This document shows, in pieces, positions 7,557 to 11,579 of a DNA stretch of 11,579 nt. Within the stretch, counting starts at the first letter, position 1; each line of letters begins with the position of its first letter. This DNA comes from Blastocatellia bacterium. Lineage in GTDB: Bacteria; Acidobacteriota; Blastocatellia; Pyrinomonadales; Pyrinomonadaceae. Below the pieces are notes generated by a model. The model was given only the letters and a program-made list of their open reading frames with translations. It ran no database searches and had not been told where the DNA came from. Both the position numbers and the translations under genes were made by a program. The stretch covers positions 1 through 11,579 of the forward strand of contig PSRF01000421.1 in NCBI GenBank assembly GCA_003175865.1, in the 5' to 3' direction.

Positions 7557-8726
7557 ATGTTTCAACCTCGTACTCAGATGTTCGCAGCTCTGCTGCTTGC
7601 AGTCTTCAGCGCTAGTCTGATCGGTTGTGGTGGGAATGCGCAGACGAGCACCTCTCAGGCGGCGACCCAACCTGCGTCAACCGTGGCGCAACCGTTGGAG
7701 GTAAAAGTCTACAACGTTGTTCCATCAGTCGCTCGGGGTGACTTGTTGATTCCAGCGTCGCTTTCAATTGAAGGTGTGGCGGTGACTACCTCTCGGCGCG
7801 ACGGAGTTATCTCTCAACTTTTGGTGAAAGAAGGTTCCAGTGTAACGAAAGGTTCAGTGATTGCACGTCTGAGTGGAGACGAAGAACTGCGAGCTCAACT
7901 TCAGCAGGCAGAGGTGGAACTCGATCGGCTTAAGGTTGAACAAAGTCAATTGGAAGCTTTGATTCGTTTAGATAGAAACGAATTCGAGCGAGAAAAGACT
8001 CTTGCTAAGGATGGACTTTCCAGTCAAAAAGATGTCGAACATGCGCAGTTCAAATTCGAAGCTGCCACCTTGGAACTTGAAAAATCCAAAGTTGCTTCTA
8101 CCGGCGCGCGCGCAAAGATTGATGAAATCAAAGCCGAGCTACAGCGGAGCATAATTACTGCGCCGATATCAGGCATCGTTACTCATCTTTACGTTGAGAT
8201 GGGTTCGAGCATCACGAAGAACGACAAGCTAGTCGAAGTTTCACCAACTTCGCCGCTACAGGTCAAATTTCAAGTACCTCAACCCGAGCGCACTCGGTTG
8301 GCACCAGGTAGCTCAGTGGGCATCTCCCTAATCGACGGAGATTCCATAGTTGCTACTGCTCGAGTGAGTCGAATTCAACCTGTCGCTGATCCCGCAAGCA
8401 ATACTTTCGGTTACGTTGCAGACATTGTTGGTGGGAAGAACTTGTTGCCGGGTCTCGCGGTTAACGTAAGGGTACCCAGATCAGTTTCGGGGCCCAACTT
8501 TCTGGTGCCGCAGTCGGTGTTTCCTGTAATTTCAGAATTTCGCCGCGGCACCGCGGGCACTGTGTTTGTTGTTGAGGGCACAAAGTGCGCAGTCCGCTCA
8601 GTTTGGATCAACGGACTGGAGGGAGATCAGGTCGAGATTGCTTCCGGACTAAGTACCGGTGACCGTGTCATCGTCTCACCACCAACTCAACTTCACGCCG
8701 GCGACCTTGTGGCAGCCAAAAACTAA
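7557..8726 (+). CDS. Lipoprotein periplasmic adaptor of the RND/HlyD type (389 aa)
   Basis: Periplasmic adaptor (membrane fusion protein) anchored by a lipid. The N-terminus has basic residues, a hydrophobic core and a lipobox LIGC, making Cys24 the acylation site, followed by a Ser/Thr/Gln/Ala-rich tether. Next come the first lipoyl half (RRDGVISQLLVKEGSSVTKG, about 80-99), a long alpha-hairpin coiled coil (about 107-197), the second lipoyl half (ITAPISGIVTHLYVEMGSSI, about 199-218), a beta-barrel region (PLQVKFQVPQPERTRLAPG onward) and a membrane-proximal domain with GDQVEIASGLSTGDRVIV. This is the canonical AcrA-like order. The ATG at 7542 would add five residues. Adaptors of this class normally sit beside an RND pump or MacB-like ABC transporter, but neither is adjacent here; it lies between two other adaptor-domain genes (gaps of 37 and 35 bases), which suggests a shared assembly. 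Confidence 0.93.
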   Translation: MFQPRTQMFAALLLAVFSASLIGCGGNAQTSTSQAATQPASTVAQPLEVKVYNVVPSVARGDLLIPASLSIEGVAVTTSRRDGVISQLLVKEGSSVTKGSVIARLSGDEELRAQLQQAEVELDRLKVEQSQLEALIRLDRNEFEREKTLAKDGLSSQKDVEHAQFKFEAATLELEKSKVASTGARAKIDEIKAELQRSIITAPISGIVTHLYVEMGSSITKNDKLVEVSPTSPLQVKFQVPQPERTRLAPGSSVGISLIDGDSIVATARVSRIQPVADPASNTFGYVADIVGGKNLLPGLAVNVRVPRSVSGPNFLVPQSVFPVISEFRRGTAGTVFVVEGTKCAVRSVWINGLEGDQVEIASGLSTGDRVIVSPPTQLHAGDLVAAKN

Positions 8727-8761
8727 TTAGTAAAGACAAAATCCATTGAGCCCAATCCGTC

Positions 8762-10984
8762 ATGGATAGGTTTCGCCCAGATCTCAAAATCATTCGACAG
8801 GTACAGCGCGGCGAAGTCTCGTTCATCGTTAAAGATCCCGTTGCACTCAAATACTTTCGTTTTGGAACGCTCGAAGTCTCGTTGTTCAATCTTCTAGACG
8901 GAAGTCGCGACCCCGGTCAGGTAGCTGCGACGCTCTCAGCGGAAACGGGAGTCAACCTCGACGGTGACATGGTGGCATCGTTTGTAGAAGAGTTGAAAAA
9001 AAAGGACCTAATCGAACGCTCTGGAACCGAGAAAAGTCTCGTCATTCTTGAGCGGTTACGCAAACAACGGCAAATCAAAGCGGAGACGGCGTCCGAAGGG
9101 CGAGACACGCTTTACATGCGCTTTCCGTTTTACGATCCGGACGAGCTCTACAACCGAATCATCAAGCACATCGGCTTTCTGTGGTCACGAGAGTTCTTTA
9201 TCTTTTGCCTGCTTCTCTTTTCGCTCGCAGCAATAATCATCATCTCAAATTGGACAAGTGTCAGCTCTGGACTCGCCTATCTTTATTCTTTTCAGGACAA
9301 GGGTCTGCGAGACATCCTGATGCTGGTGGCAGTGCTATTCACTGTTATTGTGCTGCACGAAAACGGTCACGGCCTAACGTGCAAACGGTACGGCGGCGAA
9401 GTTCACGAAATTGGTTTCATGCTGATCTACTTCATGCCTGCGTTTTATGCGAACGTTACCGATACCTGGACCTTTGAAAGTAAGGCGGCAAAACTTTGGG
9501 TCACATTTGCCGGCGCATTCGTCGAACTGATCATATGCTCGATTGCGTCGTTCATTTGGTATTTCTCGACACCTGGTTATTTGACGCACGATTTCGCCTT
9601 CCTCTTCATGATCACGGCAGGGCTGTCATCCATCCTGATCAATATGAATCCGTTGATTAGACTTGATGGGTACTTCGCGCTCGTTGATTACCTCGAGATT
9701 CCCAAGTTAGGTGATGATTCTTCAAAGTATCTCGGGCTGCTTGTCCGCAAATACATTTTCCGTTCGTCGGTACAACTACCCCCTTACGATACAAAACTTA
9801 AACTCATTCTGTTGATCTACGGAATACTTTCGTTCTGTTATCGAATACTGATTCTTACACTTACGCTGCTGTTCTTTAATCGCCAGATTGGGCGGTTGTT
9901 TCCCGAGATGGGGGTTTTCATTTTCCCCTTTGTTGCATATCGCCTTCTCCGAAAGAAACTTCGGGTGGCCTGGTCCAGCATCCATCATTTGTATATTGAT
10001 CGTAAGGAGTGGCTCATGAATCGAAAGAGGTCATTTATTATTGCTGGCGCACTGCTGGTAGCGGCCGGCCTATTTTTCTTTTTACCTCTTCCGTACTCAC
10101 ACCAAGCGTCATTTGTTATTGAGCCGGTGGAATCCGTACCCGTGCGGGCGGAAAGCGATGGGTTTGTGGGTGGTGTAGTCGTTCGGGAAGGTGAATCTGT
10201 CAATCGAGGTACCATGTTGGCGGTGATGCGCGATACCGAGTTAGAACACAGGCTCGATGACCTTCGGACTCAGATTTCGCTTCTTGATCGGAACGTTTTG
10301 ATTCAAAGGGCACATACCAACACCGCAGAAGCTATGGAGGGTGATCGCGAACGTGATGCGCTAAGGCAGGAAATGGCTCAAACTGAATCTCAGCTGGCCA
10401 GTCTAAAAATCACATCACCGGTGGAAGGCATCATCGTTACACCTAACGTGGAAAATAAGTCCGGAAGCTGGCTTCAAAAAGGTGCCGAGCTCTGTCGCGT
10501 AGCTCCGGCTGGAGCTTTACGCGCGCGAATTGTGGTGGATGATTGGGATCTTCGGGATGTGCAAGTTGGATCTTCTGCGTTGTTGAAACTAAATGCGGGT
10601 GGCCCTGAACTTAAAGGACATGTAATCAAACTTGCGCCTGCATCTCAATTACAGCAGCGCCTTTCACCGATAGTACAACTTGAGAAACAAGCTAACTCCG
10701 ACAATCCTTCTGAAAAGATCTTACTCAACAACAGCGAAGGTTCCGGACCAGCTAAAAAGAAGAAGTCAGCAAAAGAGCAGGCGGAATCAGCAGCCGACGA
10801 AGCAACTTCGCCTTACGAGGCACCACTCGTTCGATTTGACGCTTTGGTCGCATTCGATGATTTCAATGCTGCCATCAGACCCGGCATGAGTGGCGACATC
10901 AAGATCTATGGTAAGAAGAGGCCCTTGGCTTTAACTATCGGCGAGGGGTTTCGTGACTGGTTTCGATCAAAAATCTGGTGGTGA
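8762..10984 (+). CDS. PqqD-like domain, M50 zinc metalloprotease and HlyD-like adaptor fusion (740 aa)
   Basis: A putative peptide zinc metalloprotease of the inner membrane. Residues 1-95 look like a PqqD-type winged-helix domain (YFRFGTLEVSLFNLLDGSR, then FVEELKKKDLIERSG), a fold that binds RiPP leader peptides in other systems. The membrane part (about 146-395) carries the M50 zinc motif HENGH (His199, Glu200, His203) and the third ligand in NMNPLIRLDGY (Asp302), so the active site looks intact. A further helix (about 424-443) leads to a periplasmic adaptor part: lipoyl half RAESDGFVGGVVVREGESVNRG, a short coiled coil, second half LKITSPVEGIIVTPN, and a barrel interrupted by a Lys/Ala/Glu-rich insert (about 640-690). 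It ends WFRSKIWW. It may cleave or export a peptide; the convergent repeat ORF is the nearest candidate substrate. No strong ribosome site precedes the ATG. Last gene of the operon. Confidence 0.93.
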   Translation: MDRFRPDLKIIRQVQRGEVSFIVKDPVALKYFRFGTLEVSLFNLLDGSRDPGQVAATLSAETGVNLDGDMVASFVEELKKKDLIERSGTEKSLVILERLRKQRQIKAETASEGRDTLYMRFPFYDPDELYNRIIKHIGFLWSREFFIFCLLLFSLAAIIIISNWTSVSSGLAYLYSFQDKGLRDILMLVAVLFTVIVLHENGHGLTCKRYGGEVHEIGFMLIYFMPAFYANVTDTWTFESKAAKLWVTFAGAFVELIICSIASFIWYFSTPGYLTHDFAFLFMITAGLSSILINMNPLIRLDGYFALVDYLEIPKLGDDSSKYLGLLVRKYIFRSSVQLPPYDTKLKLILLIYGILSFCYRILILTLTLLFFNRQIGRLFPEMGVFIFPFVAYRLLRKKLRVAWSSIHHLYIDRKEWLMNRKRSFIIAGALLVAAGLFFFLPLPYSHQASFVIEPVESVPVRAESDGFVGGVVVREGESVNRGTMLAVMRDTELEHRLDDLRTQISLLDRNVLIQRAHTNTAEAMEGDRERDALRQEMAQTESQLASLKITSPVEGIIVTPNVENKSGSWLQKGAELCRVAPAGALRARIVVDDWDLRDVQVGSSALLKLNAGGPELKGHVIKLAPASQLQQRLSPIVQLEKQANSDNPSEKILLNNSEGSGPAKKKKSAKEQAESAADEATSPYEAPLVRFDALVAFDDFNAAIRPGMSGDIKIYGKKRPLALTIGEGFRDWFRSKIWW
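10004..10018 (+). promoter_or_regulatory. Strong internal Shine-Dalgarno and ATG at the protease/adaptor boundary
   Basis: AAGGAG (10004-10009), six bases, then an in-frame ATG at 10016. Initiation here would give a 322-residue product beginning MNRKRSFIIAGALLV, a basic start plus membrane helix plus the complete adaptor domain. The signal is stronger than that of the gene's own start at 8762. It may be chance, since the codons Lys-Glu necessarily read AARGAR. Confidence 0.3.
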
Positions 10985-10989
10985 TCGAC

Positions 10990-11032
10990 GTGCAAAACAA
11001 AACGAAGGTCCGCTGCAGCGCAACGGACCTTC
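10990..11032 (-). terminator. Intrinsic terminator of the repeat-peptide gene
   Basis: A perfect 9-bp stem, GAAGGTCCG (11004-11012) with CGGACCTTC (11024-11032), encloses an 11-base loop. Read on the minus strand it is followed by GTTTTGTTTTG, a T-rich tail. It lies 27 bases after the stop of the minus-strand repeat ORF. The plus side has no T-run, so it is oriented mainly for the minus gene, although the hairpin may also mark the end of the rightward operon. Confidence 0.75.
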
Positions 11033-11058
11033 TGTAAGTCTATTGACCTCTGAGCTAG

Positions 11059-11496
11059 CTATTCAATCTTCATGGGATTTGCGCGCTCAGTCTCGTTTCC
11101 GCCAATCTGCAGAGGATTTGCACGGTCAGTTTCGGTTCCGCCAATCTGCAGAGGATTTGCACGGTCAGTTTCGGTTCCGCCAATCTGCAGAGGATTTGCT
11201 CGCTCAGTTTCGGTTCCAATTGAAAATGGGTTGGCCCGGCTGGTCTCTTCATTTCCACCCACAGCCAATGGGTTAGCGCGCAGGGTCTCCTGGCTTACAG
11301 GCGCCAACGGATTGGCACGCTCATCTTCTCTAGCAAACGACAACGGATTTGCGCGGGCGCTTTCTTCAGCTCCTACGGCTAACGGGTTTGCACGATCGTC
11401 GACCGTTCCCACCTTCAATTCCGTGATGTCTTTTCCAGTCGCAGCCTTAACTTGACGGCGCTGATCTTCAGTAAGAGTAATGGTTACTTCTTTCAT
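11059..11496 (-). CDS. Repeat peptide with nine RANP units; candidate multi-core precursor (145 aa)
   Basis: I do not recognise a named family. Residues 1-34 form a charged, leader-like region (MKEVTITLTEDQRRQVKAAT, then GKDITELKVG). From residue 35 there are nine units of 12-14 residues beginning RANP (RANPL seven times, RANPF and RANPM once each), separated by acidic Thr/Ser/Glu/Asp-rich spacers such as GGTETD; the last unit is cut to RANPMKIE. There are no Cys, Trp, Tyr or His residues. Start: AAGGAG at 11503-11508, six bases before the ATG, is the best ribosome site in the window, and an intrinsic terminator follows the stop. It converges with the M50/HlyD operon, whose PqqD-like domain makes a leader-peptide substrate plausible. 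Alternatives are a secreted or scaffold repeat protein, or a multi-site kinase substrate. No secretion signal is seen. Confidence 0.8.
   Translation of the reverse strand: MKEVTITLTEDQRRQVKAATGKDITELKVGTVDDRANPLAVGAEESARANPLSFAREDERANPLAPVSQETLRANPLAVGGNEETSRANPFSIGTETERANPLQIGGTETDRANPLQIGGTETDRANPLQIGGNETERANPMKIE
11076..11228. repeat. Tandem 39-bp repeats within the repeat-peptide gene
   Basis: Units begin with GATTTG at 11076, 11115, 11154 and 11193. The units at 11115-11153 and 11154-11192 are identical over 39 bases; the unit at 11076-11114 differs at four bases; the fourth diverges after its first half. Each encodes one 13-residue RANPLQIGG-type unit, while the more upstream codon repeats (11229-11400) have drifted. 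This indicates recent in-frame duplication at the 3' end of the gene. Confidence 0.9.
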
Positions 11497-11579
11497 CGCG
11501 ATCTCCTTATTGTGGATTGATGAGAATCGAACACGATCTCCAGGTGATCTCTCTTCAGCAACAATCGGGCCAAACCAAC
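11497..11579 (-). other. Upstream edge of the repeat-peptide gene
   Basis: Too short to call a gene. Two minus-strand frames are open to the edge: one in phase with the repeat ORF, and one that ends in a TGA overlapping its ATG as ATGA, the geometry of a coupled upstream gene. No clear promoter boxes are seen. Whether the repeat gene has its own promoter or follows another gene cannot be decided here. Confidence 0.4.
11503..11508 (-). promoter_or_regulatory. Ribosome binding site of the repeat-peptide gene
   Basis: The minus strand reads AAGGAG, six bases before the ATG at 11496. It fixes the start of the repeat ORF even though the same frame stays open to the window edge. Confidence 0.75.

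Noticed and set aside
7244..7670. Minus-strand open frames across the junction of the GAF-adaptor and lipoprotein genes
   Set aside because: They overlap two well-supported plus-strand genes and show no family features.
11076..11228. CRISPR-like array
   Set aside because: The units are contiguous 39-bp tandem repeats with no unique spacers, and they are in frame in a coding region.
10953..11276. Plus-strand open frame with FRQSAEDLHGQFR repeats
   Set aside because: It begins inside the end of the M50 fusion gene, has no ribosome site, crosses the terminator hairpin and is another shadow of the tandem repeats.
11072..11455. Plus-strand open frame with GFARSVSVPPIC repeats opposite the repeat peptide
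   Set aside because: Its periodic openness follows from the 39-base in-frame repeats on the other strand. It lacks a ribosome site, while the minus frame has AAGGAG and a correctly oriented terminator.

Overview
The window looks like a chromosomal segment from a Gram-negative bacterium of roughly 50% GC. Two features suggest Acidobacteriota, perhaps a Blastocatellia-type lineage: multidomain Ser/Thr kinases carrying a TolB/FlgO-like N-terminal domain and TPRs, and a locus pairing an M50 metalloprotease with HlyD-type adaptors. This placement is inferred from gene style only; no marker gene is present.

Layout. The left part (about 1-4365) is a leftward operon. In transcription order it encodes a soluble Ser/Thr kinase with TolB-like and TPR regions (4365-1921), a small secreted protein of unknown function (1842-1351), and a second, membrane-anchored Ser/Thr kinase cut by the left window edge (1319-1). 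A 754-base divergent intergenic region (4366-5119) holds no convincing gene, but has several dyads and one weak promoter candidate. The right part (5120-10984) is a rightward three-gene operon. Its products are a triple-GAF sensor fused through one membrane helix to a periplasmic HlyD-like adaptor, a lipoprotein RND/HlyD-type adaptor, and a fusion of a PqqD-like N-terminal domain, an M50 zinc metalloprotease and a HlyD-like adaptor. No ABC, RND or MFS pump is visible. Converging on this operon is a 145-residue ORF (11496-11059, minus strand). It has a leader-like N-terminus and nine RANP-containing repeats, a strong ribosome binding site and an intrinsic terminator (10990-11032).

How it may work together (inference). 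The PqqD-like domain resembles RiPP recognition elements, the M50 domain has intact HExxH and downstream Asp motifs, and three adaptor domains can cross the periplasm. The repeat protein looks like a multi-core precursor or secreted repeat peptide. A peptide processing and export system, with cytoplasmic GAF sensing on one adaptor and a divergent kinase operon beside it, is the most interesting reading. No maturation enzyme is in the window, so modification of the peptide is unproven.

Other structure worth attention: both kinases carry an insert in the activation loop encoded by a GC-rich imperfect palindrome at the same position; the two membrane adaptors share a Trp-rich C-terminal tail; and the M50 fusion gene has a strong internal Shine-Dalgarno and ATG exactly at the protease/adaptor boundary.
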